Notes: a model not told the origin generated them from the letters alone. Shown: positions 7,313-16,729, counted from the stretch's first letter. The stretch is 64,000 nt of DNA from VBDM01 sp035651815 (GCA_035651815.1 DASRFB010000124.1:1-64000), one strand, 5' to 3'. Numbers and translations: made by a program.

Positions 7313-8641
7313 GTGGCGAAGAAGGTCTACATCCGCACGTTCGGCTGCCAGATGAACGAGTACGACTCGGCCAAGATGGCCGACGTGCTCGGGGCCGCCG
7401 GGGGCTACGAGCCGGTCGCCGCGCCCGACGATGCCGATCTTATCGTGTTCAACACCTGCTCGGTGCGCGAGAAGGCCCAGGAAAAGGTGTTCAGCGATCT
7501 CGGACGCATCCGGCATCTCAAGCGCGAGCGGCCCGGGTTGCTGATCGGCGTCGGCGGCTGCGTGGCCAGCCAGGAGGGCGCGGCCATCGTCGCGCGCGCT
7601 CCGTTCGTCGACGTGGTGTTCGGCCCCCAGACCCTGCACCGCCTGCCCGAGCTCATCGAGGCGAGACAGCGGACCGGACGGCCGCAGGTGGACGTCTCGT
7701 TCCCGCGGATCGAGAAATTCGACGCGCTGCCGCCCCCGAGGGTGGACGGGCCGACGGCCTTCGTGTCGATCATGGAGGGCTGCAGCAAGTACTGCAGCTT
7801 CTGCGTCGTTCCCTACACCCGGGGCGAAGAGGTGTCGCGCCCGCTCGAGGACGTCCTCACCGAGATCGCCGGCCTCGCGGAGGAAGGCGTGAGGGAAGTG
7901 ACGCTGCTCGGACAGAACGTCAACGCCTGGCGCGGGGCGCTGGAGGCCGAGGCGGCCGACTTCGCGCTGCTGCTCGAGTGCATCGCCGAGATCCCGGGAA
8001 TCGATCGCATCCGCTACACGACGTCGCACCCGCGCGAGTTCACCCAGCGCCTGGTCGACGCGCACGCGGAGATCGAACCGCTGGTGCCGCACGTGCACTT
8101 GCCCGTGCAGTCGGGCTCGGACCGGGTGCTCGCGGCCATGAAGCGCGGCTACACCGTCCTCGAGTACAAGTCGATCGTGCGCCGGCTGCGCGCGGCGCGG
8201 CCGGACGTGTGCATCACATCGGATTTCATCGTCGGCTTTCCCGGCGAGACCGAGCGCGATTTCGAGGCGACCCTGGCGCTGGTCGACGACATCGGCTTCG
8301 ACAGCTCGTTCTCCTTCCTCTACAGCCCGCGGCCCGGCACGCCGGCCGCGGAGCTCGTCGACGAGACGCCCGCGCAGGTCAAGCGCGAGCGCCTGCACGC
8401 GCTCCAGGGCCGGCTCGACGCGCACGCGCGCGCGATCTCCGATGCGATGCTCGGCACGCGCCAGCGCATCCTGGTCGAGGGCCGGTCGCGCCACGACGCC
8501 GGCGAGCTGGCCGGACGCACCGCCAACAACCGCGTCGTCAACATGCCGGGCGAGGCGAGCCTCGTCGGCCGGTTCGTCGAGGCGACCATCACCGCGGCGA
8601 TGGCGCATAGCCTGCGCGGAGCGATCGAAGCGGCGTGCTGA
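7313..8641 (+). CDS. miaB: tRNA-2-methylthio-N6-isopentenyladenosine synthase (MiaB)
   Basis: Radical-SAM methylthiotransferase that converts i6A37 to ms2i6A37 in tRNAs reading codons that start with U. 442 residues from a GTG at 7313. Seen: the MTTase N-terminal domain with the three cluster cysteines Cys12 (FGCQMNEYDS), Cys49 (FNTCSVREKA) and Cys83 (GGCVASQ); the radical-SAM motif CxxxCxxC at Cys157/Cys161/Cys164; SHPREF, VQSGSD and SDFIVGFPGET; and a C-terminal TRAM domain. These identify MiaB rather than RimO or MtaB. One of its substrate classes, tRNA-Phe, is encoded at 47249. Its end overlaps only the longer, less likely reading of phoH. Confidence 0.97.
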   Translation: MAKKVYIRTFGCQMNEYDSAKMADVLGAAGGYEPVAAPDDADLIVFNTCSVREKAQEKVFSDLGRIRHLKRERPGLLIGVGGCVASQEGAAIVARAPFVDVVFGPQTLHRLPELIEARQRTGRPQVDVSFPRIEKFDALPPPRVDGPTAFVSIMEGCSKYCSFCVVPYTRGEEVSRPLEDVLTEIAGLAEEGVREVTLLGQNVNAWRGALEAEAADFALLLECIAEIPGIDRIRYTTSHPREFTQRLVDAHAEIEPLVPHVHLPVQSGSDRVLAAMKRGYTVLEYKSIVRRLRAARPDVCITSDFIVGFPGETERDFEATLALVDDIGFDSSFSFLYSPRPGTPAAELVDETPAQVKRERLHALQGRLDAHARAISDAMLGTRQRILVEGRSRHDAGELAGRTANNRVVNMPGEASLVGRFVEATITAAMAHSLRGAIEAAC

Positions 8642-8664
8642 GCCGCGCCTCTGCTCGACCGCGC

Positions 8665-9615
8665 ATGAGCTCCGCGAAGACCAAACCCCTCGAGGTGATC
8701 CTGTCGCCGCTCGACAACCAGCGGCTCGCGAACCTGTGCGGGCCGCTCGACGAGAACCTGCGGCAGATCGAGACCGCGCTCGACGTGACCATCTCGCGGC
8801 GCGGCGAGCGCTTCACCGTGCGCGGCGCGGCCGGCCAGTCGGCGCGCGCCGCCGAAGCCCTGCAGAAATTCTACGGCGACGCGAAGCGCGGGCTCACCGT
8901 CGACGACGTGCAGCTCGGACTGGTCGAGTTCCGCACCAACCCGAGCAGCCGCGAGGCCGAGGACACGCCTCTGCTCACGCGCCGCGGCGACCTGCGCGGC
9001 CGCACGCCGCGCCAGCGCCAGTACATCCAGAACATCCTGGAGCACGACATCACCTTCGCGATCGGCCCGGCGGGGACCGGCAAGACCTACCTCGCGGTCG
9101 CGTGCGCCGTGGATTCCCTCGAGCGCGACGCGGTCAAGCGCATCGTTCTCGTGCGCCCCGCGGTCGAGGCGGGCGAGCGCCTGGGGTTTCTTCCGGGCGA
9201 CCTCGCGCAGAAGGTCGATCCGTACCTGCGGCCGCTCTACGACGCGCTCTACGACCTGCTCGGTTTCGACCGTGTCGGCAAGCTGTTCGAGCGCGGGGCG
9301 ATCGAGCTCGCTCCGCTCGCGTACATGCGCGGCCGCACGCTCAACCATTCCTTCATCATTCTCGACGAGGCGCAGAACACCACGCCCGAGCAGATGAAGA
9401 TGTTCCTCACGCGCATGGGCTTCGGCAGCAAGGTCGTCGTCACCGGGGACGTGACGCAGATCGACCTGCAGCGCGGCCAGAAGAGCGGCCTCGTGGAGGC
9501 GGATCGCATCCTGCAGGAGGTGCGCGGCATCGCGTTCTCCATGTTCAAGAGCGAGGACGTGGTACGCAACCCGCTCGTGCAGCGCATCGTCGACGCGTAC
9601 GAGCAGAAGGGCTGA
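8665..9615 (+). CDS. phoH: PhoH-family ATPase
   Basis: P-loop ATPase of the PhoH/PhoL type, usually located beside ybeY and miaB and probably involved in RNA metabolism; the exact role is unknown. 316 residues from the ATG at 8665 (a GTG at 8635 inside miaB would add 10). Seen: an N-terminal KH-like region (about 1-75), Walker A GPAGTGKT (134-141), the KRIVLVRPAVEAGERLGFLPG block, and Walker B FIILDEAQN followed by the TGDVTQIDL motif, both typical of PhoH. The next gene, ybeY, starts one base after its stop. Confidence 0.93.
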   Translation: MSSAKTKPLEVILSPLDNQRLANLCGPLDENLRQIETALDVTISRRGERFTVRGAAGQSARAAEALQKFYGDAKRGLTVDDVQLGLVEFRTNPSSREAEDTPLLTRRGDLRGRTPRQRQYIQNILEHDITFAIGPAGTGKTYLAVACAVDSLERDAVKRIVLVRPAVEAGERLGFLPGDLAQKVDPYLRPLYDALYDLLGFDRVGKLFERGAIELAPLAYMRGRTLNHSFIILDEAQNTTPEQMKMFLTRMGFGSKVVVTGDVTQIDLQRGQKSGLVEADRILQEVRGIAFSMFKSEDVVRNPLVQRIVDAYEQKG

Positions 9616-9616
9616 C

Positions 9617-10063
9617 ATGCCGAAGGCGCCGTCGCTCGCGCTCGACGTGCAGCTCGCCGCCCGGCGCGCGCGCTTCCCGTCGCGCGCCAAGGTGCGGCGC
9701 TGGGCGCGCGCCGCGATGAGGCGGCCGGCCGACGTGACGCTGCGGGTGGTCGGCGAGGCGGAAGGACGGCGGCTGAACCGCGTCTACCGCGGGCTCGACC
9801 GGGCGACCAACGTGCTGAGCTTCGCGTACGGGCGCGGCCGCGGCGGAGTCGCGGGAGACATCGCGCTGTGCGCGCCCGTGATCCGGCGCGAGGCGTCGCG
9901 ACAGGGCAAGCGCCTCGAAGCGCACTACGCGCACCTGGTCGTGCACGGCCTGCTGCACCTGCAGGGCTACGATCACGAGGCGCCGCGGGCGGCCCGGCGC
10001 ATGGAAGCGCTCGAAACGCAGATCCTGGCCAAACTCGGCTATCCTGACCCCTATCCGGGCTAG
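9617..10063 (+). CDS. ybeY: Endoribonuclease YbeY
   Basis: Single-strand-specific metallo-endoribonuclease for 16S rRNA 3'-end maturation and ribosome quality control. 148 residues. Seen: the zinc motif H-x3-H-x5-H as His110, His114, His120 in HGLLHLQGYDH, and the upstream TNVLSFAY and GDIALC strands of the UPF0054 fold. It directly follows phoH, the standard genomic partner. Confidence 0.95.
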   Translation: MPKAPSLALDVQLAARRARFPSRAKVRRWARAAMRRPADVTLRVVGEAEGRRLNRVYRGLDRATNVLSFAYGRGRGGVAGDIALCAPVIRREASRQGKRLEAHYAHLVVHGLLHLQGYDHEAPRAARRMEALETQILAKLGYPDPYPG

Positions 10064-10104
10064 AGCGCCCGACCGCGGCCGCCACCGCGCGCCGCCATAG
10101 ACGC

Positions 10105-10941
10105 ATGGACAACGCACAAGACCACAAACCTTCGCTCCTCGAGCGGCTGTCGGCGCTGCTGATGCGCGAGCCCGAGGACCGCGAGCAGCTGGTCAACCTC
10201 CTGCACTCGGCCTACGAGCACGACCTGCTCGACAGCGACGCGCTGTCGATGATCGAGGGCGTGCTGCAGGTGTCCGAGCTTCAGGTGCGCGACATCATGG
10301 TGCCGCGCCCGCAGATGGACGTGATCGACGCGAACGAGACGCCCGACAAGTTCATCCCGCACGTGATCGCGACGGCGCACTCGCGCTTTCCCGTGATCGA
10401 CAAGGACCGCGACGACGTCATCGGGATCCTGCTCGCGAAGGACCTGCTGCGCTACTACGCCGGCGAGGAGGAGTTCAAGGTGCGCGACATGCTGCGGCCC
10501 GCGGTGTTCGTGCCCGAGTCGAAGCGCCTGAACGTGCTGCTGCGCGAGTTCCGCGCCAACCGCAACCACATGGCGATCGTCGTCGACGAATACGGCGGCG
10601 TCGCGGGGCTCGTCACCATCGAGGACGTGCTCGAGCAGATCGTCGGCGACATCGAGGACGAGTACGACTTCGACGAGTCCGAGGACAATATCGTGCGCGA
10701 GTCGAGCGGGCACTGGCGGGTAAAGGCGCAGACCGAGATCGGCGATTTCAACCGCGCGTTCGGCACCGACTTTTCCGACGAGGATTTCGACACCGTCGGC
10801 GGGCTGATCATCGACCGCTTCGGCCGCCTGCCCAAGCGCGGCGAGTCGGTCACCATCGGCGGCCTGCGCTTCCAGGTGCTGCGCGCCGACAGCCGGCGGC
10901 TGCACGCGCTGCAGGTGCAGCGCCTGCCGGGCCGGGCTTGA
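10105..10941 (+). CDS. corC: CorC/HlyC-family CBS-domain protein
   Basis: 278 residues without membrane segments: a short N-terminal helical region, two CBS domains (about 68-190, starting VRDIMVPRPQMDVID) and a C-terminal CorC_HlyC transporter-associated domain (about 200-275, FDTVGGLIIDRFGRLPKRGE). This is the short soluble CorC type, lacking the DUF21 membrane domain. It was linked genetically to Mg2+/Co2+ efflux in Salmonella; CBS pairs normally bind adenosyl ligands. Its TGA overlaps the lnt TTG start by 4 bases, so it is translationally coupled to lnt, the common partner (E. coli ybeX-lnt). Confidence 0.93.
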   Translation: MDNAQDHKPSLLERLSALLMREPEDREQLVNLLHSAYEHDLLDSDALSMIEGVLQVSELQVRDIMVPRPQMDVIDANETPDKFIPHVIATAHSRFPVIDKDRDDVIGILLAKDLLRYYAGEEEFKVRDMLRPAVFVPESKRLNVLLREFRANRNHMAIVVDEYGGVAGLVTIEDVLEQIVGDIEDEYDFDESEDNIVRESSGHWRVKAQTEIGDFNRAFGTDFSDEDFDTVGGLIIDRFGRLPKRGESVTIGGLRFQVLRADSRRLHALQVQRLPGRA

Positions 10942-12449
10942 GGCTCGGGCGGCTTCCGCCGCGCGCCGCGCTCGCGGTCGCTTTCGTCTCGGGCGCGGCG
11001 GCGGTCGCCGGGTTTGCCCCGCTCGGAATCTTTCCCCTGCCCGCGCTCTCGCTCGCGCTGCTGCTCGCGCTCTGCCGTGCCGCCACGCCGCGCGGCGCGC
11101 TCGCGCTCGGGTTCGCGTTCGGCGCCGGCCTCTTCGGCGTCGGCGCCTCCTGGGTCTACGTGAGCCTGCACGATTTCGGAACGATGCCGGCGGCGCTCGC
11201 CGGCGTCGCGACGCTGGGCTTCTGCGCGATCCTCTCGCTGTACCCCGCCGCGGCGGCATGGGGTCTCGCGCTCCTGCGCGCGCGGCCGGCGAGCGCGGCG
11301 CTGCTCGCCTTCCCGGCGCTGTGGACGCTCGCCGAGTGGCTGCGCGGCTGGGTCTTCACGGGATTTCCGTGGCTCGCGACGGGCTACAGCCAGACCGACT
11401 CGCCGCTCGCGGGATTCGCCCCGGTGCTCGGGGTCTACGGCGTGTCGTGGGCCACGGCGCTGGTTGCCGGTCTCGCGTTCCTGATCGCGGCGGGCGAACC
11501 GCGCCAGCGGATCGCGGGCGCCTGCGGCCTCGCGGTCGTCGTCGCCGCGGGGTACGCCCTGGGCTCCGTCTCGTGGACCTCGCCCGAAGGCGCCCCCGTG
11601 CGCGTGTCGCTGCTGCAGGGGAACATCGCGCAGGACTTGAAGTTCCAGGAGCGGCGTTACGCGGCTACGCTCGAGACCTACCGCCGCCTGGTGGAAGCGA
11701 GCGACGCGAGGCTGATCGTGCTCCCCGAGACCGCCGTCCCGCGCTTCTTCGATACCGTCGATCCGGCGTACTGGGACCGGCTTGCGCGCCTCGCGCGCGC
11801 CAAGCGCGCGGACCTCCTCGTCGGCGTGCCGGTGCGCGATGCCGAAGGACGCTACTTCAACAGCCTGATCAGCCTCGGCGTCTCGCCGCCGCAGATCTAC
11901 AGCAAGTCGCACCTCGTGCCCTTCGGCGAGTTCGTGCCGCCGGGTTTCCGCTGGATCGTCGATACCGTGGCCATCCCGCTCACCGACTTCTCGCGCGGCC
12001 CCGAGCGGCCGCGGCCGCTCGCGCTCGCCGGCCAGCGAGTCGCGCCCGACATCTGCTACGAGGATGCGTTCGGCGAGGAGATCGCGCGCCAGCTGCCCGA
12101 GGCGACGCTGCTCGTGAACGCGTCCAACGTCGCGTGGTTCGGCGACTCGCTCGCGCCCCCGCAGCACCTGCAGATGTCCCGGATGCGCGCGCTCGAGACC
12201 GGCCGCTACATGCTGCGCGCCACGAACACCGGCATCACCGCCGTGATCGACGAGCGCGGCCGCGTGCGAGCGCGTCTGCCGCAATTCACCGAGGGCGCGC
12301 TGCAGTCCGATGCGCAAGGGTTCTCCGGCGCGACGCCGTACGTGCGCTGGGCGAACGCGCCCCTGATCGCGCTGTGCGCGCTCGCGCTCGCCACAGCGGC
12401 CTGGCTCGCGCGCCGGCGCCGCGTTGGTCCGGCATGGGAAAGCCGGTAG
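10938..12449 (+). CDS. lnt: Apolipoprotein N-acyltransferase
   Basis: Integral inner-membrane enzyme that adds the third acyl chain to the N-terminal cysteine of lipoproteins. 503 residues: an N-terminal membrane region of several hydrophobic helices (about 1-200), a periplasmic nitrilase domain (about 220-470) and a last C-terminal helix. The Glu-Lys-Cys triad is present: Glu264 in LPETAVPRFF, Lys323 in YSKSHLVPFGEF, Cys373 in PDICYEDAFG. The TTG start at 10938 overlaps the corC stop (TTGA); there is no better start in frame. Targets encoded in this window include MltA. Confidence 0.95.
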   Translation: MRLGRLPPRAALAVAFVSGAAAVAGFAPLGIFPLPALSLALLLALCRAATPRGALALGFAFGAGLFGVGASWVYVSLHDFGTMPAALAGVATLGFCAILSLYPAAAAWGLALLRARPASAALLAFPALWTLAEWLRGWVFTGFPWLATGYSQTDSPLAGFAPVLGVYGVSWATALVAGLAFLIAAGEPRQRIAGACGLAVVVAAGYALGSVSWTSPEGAPVRVSLLQGNIAQDLKFQERRYAATLETYRRLVEASDARLIVLPETAVPRFFDTVDPAYWDRLARLARAKRADLLVGVPVRDAEGRYFNSLISLGVSPPQIYSKSHLVPFGEFVPPGFRWIVDTVAIPLTDFSRGPERPRPLALAGQRVAPDICYEDAFGEEIARQLPEATLLVNASNVAWFGDSLAPPQHLQMSRMRALETGRYMLRATNTGITAVIDERGRVRARLPQFTEGALQSDAQGFSGATPYVRWANAPLIALCALALATAAWLARRRRVGPAWESR

Positions 12450-12452
12450 AAT
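12424..12452 (+). promoter_or_regulatory. Candidate promoter of glyQS inside the end of lnt
   Basis: TTGGTC (12424-12429) and TAGAAT (12447-12452) are spaced by 17 bases, with the predicted start near 12459 and the glyQ ATG at 12475. The -10 matches five of six positions. It overlaps the last codons of lnt, so glyQS can be expressed independently of the upstream operon. Confidence 0.45.
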
Positions 12453-12474
12453 CGGGCGCTTCGAAAGCGACACC

Positions 12475-13377
12475 ATGCTCACGTTCCAGGAACTGATCCT
12501 CAAGCTCCAGGGGTACTGGGACAAGCAGGGCTGCGTGCTCATGCAGCCTTACGACATGGAGATGGGCGCGGGCACCTTCCACACCGCGAGCTTCCTGCGT
12601 GCGATCGGGCCCGAGCCCTGGAAGGCGGCGTACGTGCAGCCTTCGCGGCGTCCCAAGGACGGGCGCTACGGCGACAATCCCAACCGCCTCCAGCATTACT
12701 ACCAGTACCAGGTCGTGCTCAAGCCCTCGCCCGACGACATCCAGGACATCTACATCGGCTCGCTGCGCGCGCTCGGCATCGATACGCGCGAGCACGACAT
12801 CCGCTTCGTCGAGGACGACTGGGAGTCCCCGACACTCGGCGCGTGGGGCCTGGGCTGGGAAGTCTGGCTCGACGGGATGGAAGTCACGCAGTTCACGTAC
12901 TTCCAGGAAGTCGGCAGCCTCCCGTGCAAGCCGGTGCTCGGCGAGATCACCTACGGCCTGGAGCGCCTGGCGATGTACCTGCAGGGCAAGGACAGCATTT
13001 TCGACCTGGTCTGGACACCGGGCGTCTCCTACGGGGACGTCTACCACCAGAACGAGGTCGAGCAGTCGCGATACAACTTCGAGCTGTCCGATCCGGCGTG
13101 GCTGCTCGTGCAGTTCGCCGATTACGAGCGCGAGGCGAAACGGCTGATCGAGGCCGGCGTGCCGCTGCCGGGCTACGAGATGGTGCTCAGGTGCTCGCAC
13201 ACGTTCAATCTCCTCGATGCGCGCGGCGCGATCTCGGTGACGGAGCGGGCGGCGTACATCGCGCGCGTGCGCGCGCTCGCGCGGCTGGTGGCCAAGGCCT
13301 ATTACGATTCGCGCGAGAAGCTCGGGTTCCCGATGCTCAAGCAGCAGAAGCCCGAGAAGAAGAAGACCCCGGCCTGA
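12475..13377 (+). CDS. glyQ: Glycyl-tRNA synthetase alpha subunit
   Basis: Class II aminoacyl-tRNA synthetase catalytic subunit of the bacterial alpha2beta2 enzyme that charges tRNA-Gly. 300 residues from the ATG at 12475, normal length. Seen: TFQELILKLQGYWDKQGC at the N terminus, GAGTFHTASFLRAIGPEPW, the motif-2 region YVQPSRRPKDGRYGDNPNRL, and EITYGLERLAMYLQG (motif 3). glyS follows 3 bases after its stop. Confidence 0.98.
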   Translation: MLTFQELILKLQGYWDKQGCVLMQPYDMEMGAGTFHTASFLRAIGPEPWKAAYVQPSRRPKDGRYGDNPNRLQHYYQYQVVLKPSPDDIQDIYIGSLRALGIDTREHDIRFVEDDWESPTLGAWGLGWEVWLDGMEVTQFTYFQEVGSLPCKPVLGEITYGLERLAMYLQGKDSIFDLVWTPGVSYGDVYHQNEVEQSRYNFELSDPAWLLVQFADYEREAKRLIEAGVPLPGYEMVLRCSHTFNLLDARGAISVTERAAYIARVRALARLVAKAYYDSREKLGFPMLKQQKPEKKKTPA

Positions 13378-13380
13378 GCG

Positions 13381-15489
13381 ATGGCTAAGCCCAAGCCGGC
13401 GGCCGCGTCGGCCCCCTTGCTGATCGAATTGCTCACCGAAGAGCTGCCGCCGAAGGCGCTCGCCGGCCTGGGGCGCGTTTTCGCCGAGGAGATCTGCAAC
13501 GGCCTGGAGCGGCACCGCCTGGCGCAGCGGGATGCGGGGTGCGAGGTCTTTGCCACTCCACGCCGCCTCGCGACCTTGATTCCCGAGGTACGCGCCGTCG
13601 CCCCGGACCGCTCGAGCGACGTGGACGGCCCGTCGCTGAAGGCACCGCCTCAAGCCGTCGCCGGATTCGCCAAGAAGCACGGGTTGGCGGTTTCCGATCT
13701 CGGGCAGCGCGAGACGCCGAAAGGCACCGTATACGTGGCCCGTGTCCACGCCACGGGCGCCAGGCTGGACGCGGTCCTCGCCGGCGTGCTGAACGAAGCG
13801 CTGAAGAAGCTCCCGATTCCCAGGACCATGCGCTGGGGCTCGGGCGACGCGCAATTCGTCCGGCCGGCGCACGGCCTGCTGCTCATGCACGGAGCGAAAG
13901 CGCTGAAGCTGGCGGAGCCGGTGCTCGGCTTCGCCGGCGGGACGACTCGCACGCGCGGCCACCGTTTCCTGAGCCAGGGCGAGATCTCCATACGCAATGC
14001 GAGCGAGTACGAGGCGATCCTCGAGCGCGACGGCCGCGTCGTCGCAGGCTTCGACCAGCGCGGGCAGCGCATCCGCAAGGCGCTCGAGAAGAAGGCCGGG
14101 GGCGCGAAGCTGCTTTCCGACGACGCGCTGCTCGACGAAGTCACGGCGCTGGTCGAGTGGCCGGAGGTCCTGGAGGGAGCGTTCGACGAGGAATTTCTCG
14201 CGGTTCCCCAGGAGTGCCTCGTGCTCTCCATGCGCCAGCACCAGCGCTATTTCCCTCTCGCCGACGCGCGCGGCAGGCTGCAGCCGCGATTTCTCGTCGT
14301 GAGCAACATGCCGCAGTCGCGCTCGGGCGCCATCGTGCGCGGCAACGAGCGCGTGCTGCGCGCGCGGCTCTCGGACGCCAAGTTCTTCTACGACCAGGAC
14401 CGCAAGGAACGTCTGGAGAACCGCGTGCCGAGGCTCGCGACGGTCGTGTTCCACAACAAGCTCGGCAGCCAGCTCGAGCGCGTCGAGCGCGTCCAGCTCC
14501 TCACCGGCCGCATCGCGCACGACCTCGGCATCGATCCGCTCCCGGCCGAGCGCGCGGCATGGCTCTCGAAGGCCGACCTCCTCACGGGCATGGTCGGCGA
14601 GTTTCCCGAGCTGCAGGGAGCGATGGGCCGCTACTACGCCCGCCACGACGGCGAGCCCGAATCCGTGTGCGACGCGATCGAGCAGCACTACTGGCCGCGC
14701 TTCGCGGGCGACCGGCTGCCGCGCGAGGTCACGGGATCGGCGGTCGCGCTCGCCGACCGTCTCGACACGCTGGTCGGCATCTTCGGGATCGGCCTTGCCC
14801 CGACCGGCGACAAGGACCCGTTCGGTCTGCGCCGCCTCGCGCTCGGCGTCATCCGAATCCTGTGCGAGCAGAAGCTACGGCTCGACCTTAACGAGCTGCT
14901 GCGCGTCGCGCACGCGAACTACCCGAAGGGCCGGCTGCTCGACACGCACGAGCACGGGGCGAACCGGGTCCCCAACCCGATCGAGGTCGGGTTCTTCATC
15001 ACCGACCGCGCGCGCAGCTATCTGCGCGAGGCGGGCTACGCGACGCTCGAGGTGGAAGCGGTGCTCGACCTCGCGCCGCGGCCGGCCGAGTACATCGAGC
15101 GCCTCGACGCGGTGCGCAGCTTCCTCAAGCTCCCGCAGGCCGCCGGGCTCGCCGAGTCGGACAAGCGCATCCGCAACATCCTGACCAAGTCCGGCGGCGC
15201 CGGCATCATGCAGCAGACCAACGTCGCGATGCTCCAGGACGACGCCGAGAAGCAGCTCCTCGGGACGACGCGCATGCTGCGCCAGGAAGTCGAGGCGATG
15301 CTGAAGGAGGAGAAGTTCCGTGACGCCCTGCTGTCGACCGCGCGCATCCACGAGCCGGTGGCGACCTTCTTCGACAAGGTCCTCGTGAACGCGAGCGACG
15401 AGCAGCTGCGCACGAACCGCTTCGCGCTGCTGCACGAGGTGATCGGGCTCACCAACCGCGTCGCCAACATCTCGAAGCTGGCGGCATGA
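13381..15489 (+). CDS. glyS: Glycyl-tRNA synthetase beta subunit
   Basis: Beta subunit, needed for tRNA-Gly recognition. 702 residues, the usual length. Seen: LLIELLTEELPPKAL at the N terminus, FATPRRLA, RTRGHRFL, the KADLLTGMVGEFPELQGAMGRYYA block with HD-like character (LADRLDTLVGIF) and a C-terminal anticodon-binding DALR-type region ending in NRVANISKLAA. Its stop overlaps the gmhB start by 4 bases. Confidence 0.98.
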   Translation: MAKPKPAAASAPLLIELLTEELPPKALAGLGRVFAEEICNGLERHRLAQRDAGCEVFATPRRLATLIPEVRAVAPDRSSDVDGPSLKAPPQAVAGFAKKHGLAVSDLGQRETPKGTVYVARVHATGARLDAVLAGVLNEALKKLPIPRTMRWGSGDAQFVRPAHGLLLMHGAKALKLAEPVLGFAGGTTRTRGHRFLSQGEISIRNASEYEAILERDGRVVAGFDQRGQRIRKALEKKAGGAKLLSDDALLDEVTALVEWPEVLEGAFDEEFLAVPQECLVLSMRQHQRYFPLADARGRLQPRFLVVSNMPQSRSGAIVRGNERVLRARLSDAKFFYDQDRKERLENRVPRLATVVFHNKLGSQLERVERVQLLTGRIAHDLGIDPLPAERAAWLSKADLLTGMVGEFPELQGAMGRYYARHDGEPESVCDAIEQHYWPRFAGDRLPREVTGSAVALADRLDTLVGIFGIGLAPTGDKDPFGLRRLALGVIRILCEQKLRLDLNELLRVAHANYPKGRLLDTHEHGANRVPNPIEVGFFITDRARSYLREAGYATLEVEAVLDLAPRPAEYIERLDAVRSFLKLPQAAGLAESDKRIRNILTKSGGAGIMQQTNVAMLQDDAEKQLLGTTRMLRQEVEAMLKEEKFRDALLSTARIHEPVATFFDKVLVNASDEQLRTNRFALLHEVIGLTNRVANISKLAA

Positions 15490-16019
15490 AGCTGGTCATC
15501 CTCGATCGCGACGGCGTCATCAACGAGGACAGCGACGAGTACATCAAGAATCCAGACGAGTGGATCCCGATCCGGGGCAGCGTCGAGGCCATCGCGCGGC
15601 TGACGCATTGCGGCTGGCGCATCGTGGTGGCGAGCAACCAGTCGGGAGTCGCGCGCGGCCTGTTCGACATGGCGACGCTGAACGCGATCAACGCCAAGAT
15701 GCACCGGGCCGTGGGCCAGGCGGGCGGGCGCATCGACGCCGTGTTCTACTGTCCCGAGCACCCCGACGCGGCTTCGCCCTTCCGCAAGCCCGAGCCCGGC
15801 ATGTTCCTCGCGATCGCCGAGCGCTTCAACGCGCCCCTGGTCGATGTGCCGGTCGTGGGCGACAGCGAAAGCGACCTGCGCGCGGCGGTCGCCGCGGGCG
15901 CGCGGCCGATCCTCGTCCTGACCGGCAAGGGCCAGCGCACGCGCGCGAACGGAATCCTGCCCTCGGGCACCACGGTCTATCCGGATCTCGCGGCGGTCGC
16001 CGAGGCCCTGTGCCCGTGA
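15486..16019 (+). CDS. gmhB: D-glycero-beta-D-manno-heptose-1,7-bisphosphate 7-phosphatase
   Basis: HAD phosphatase of the ADP-heptose pathway for the LPS inner core. 177 residues. Seen: the HAD motif I ILDRDGVIN with Asp7 and Asp9, motif II ASNQSGVARG, a Lys in FRKPEPGM and motif III VGDSESDLRAA. Odd feature: the first zinc-ligand pair is visible (YCPEHPD) but the usual second C-x-C pair just before RKP is absent, so the zinc loop is shortened. ATGA overlap with glyS and GTGA overlap with plsC indicate coupling. A histidinol-phosphatase-type HAD is a less likely alternative. Confidence 0.88.
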   Translation: MKLVILDRDGVINEDSDEYIKNPDEWIPIRGSVEAIARLTHCGWRIVVASNQSGVARGLFDMATLNAINAKMHRAVGQAGGRIDAVFYCPEHPDAASPFRKPEPGMFLAIAERFNAPLVDVPVVGDSESDLRAAVAAGARPILVLTGKGQRTRANGILPSGTTVYPDLAAVAEALCP

Positions 16020-16729
16020 TCGTGCTGCGCTCGCTCGCCTTCGCGCTCGGGCTCGTGCTGATCACGCCGCCGTATTCGCTGCTCGCGCTGGCCACTTTTC
16101 CGCTGCCGCGATTGGTCCGCTACCGAATCATCACGGGCTGGTCGAGGACCGTGATCTGGCTCGCGCGCGCCGTCCTCGGCATACGCTACAGCGTGCGCGG
16201 CCGCGAGCGGCTGCCCACGCATCCGGCGGTGATCCTGGCCAAGCACCAGTCGGCGTGGGAGACGCTCGCCTTCCAGGCGATCTTTCCGCCGCAGGTGCTG
16301 GTGGTGAAGCGCGAGCTGCTGTGGATCCCGTTCTTCGGCTGGGGCCTGGCGCTCACCAGCCCGATCGCGATCGACCGCGGTCGCGGGCCCTCGGCGCTGA
16401 AGCGCATGGCCGAGCTCGGCCGGCGGCGGCTCGCTCAAGGCTTCTGGATCACAGTGTTCCCCGAGGGCACGCGCACGCGGCCGGGTGAGCGCAGGCCGTA
16501 CCACGTCGGCGGCGCCTGGCTCGCGGTGCAATGCGGTGCGCCCGTGGTTCCTGTCGCGCACAACGCGGGGCTGCTCTGGGGAAGGAACGCCTTCCTGAAG
16601 CGTCCGGGCACCGTGACGGTGGAGATCGGTCCGACCCTGCAGTCCGCGGGTGCCGATCCGCACGCGCTGAACGCCGCGGCCGAGGAGTGGATCGAATCGC
16701 GGATGACCGCGCTCGGGGCGTCGCACTGA
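16016..16729 (+). CDS. plsC: 1-acyl-sn-glycerol-3-phosphate acyltransferase
   Basis: Inner-membrane enzyme that acylates lysophosphatidic acid to phosphatidic acid. 237 residues from the GTG at 16016, which overlaps the gmhB stop (GTGA); a GTG two codons earlier is also possible. Seen: an N-terminal hydrophobic segment, acyltransferase motif I KHQSAWET, i.e. HX4E instead of the common HX4D (a variant known from NlaA-like PlsC of Betaproteobacteria), motif II around SPIAIDRGRG, and motif III FPEGTRTRPGE, followed by PVVPVAHNAG (motif IV). Confidence 0.93.
   Translation: MIVLRSLAFALGLVLITPPYSLLALATFPLPRLVRYRIITGWSRTVIWLARAVLGIRYSVRGRERLPTHPAVILAKHQSAWETLAFQAIFPPQVLVVKRELLWIPFFGWGLALTSPIAIDRGRGPSALKRMAELGRRRLAQGFWITVFPEGTRTRPGERRPYHVGGAWLAVQCGAPVVPVAHNAGLLWGRNAFLKRPGTVTVEIGPTLQSAGADPHALNAAAEEWIESRMTALGASH

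Noticed and set aside
12286..14688. An 800-codon minus-strand open frame opposite glyQ and glyS
   Set aside because: Antisense shadow of two well-identified genes, no recognisable motif.
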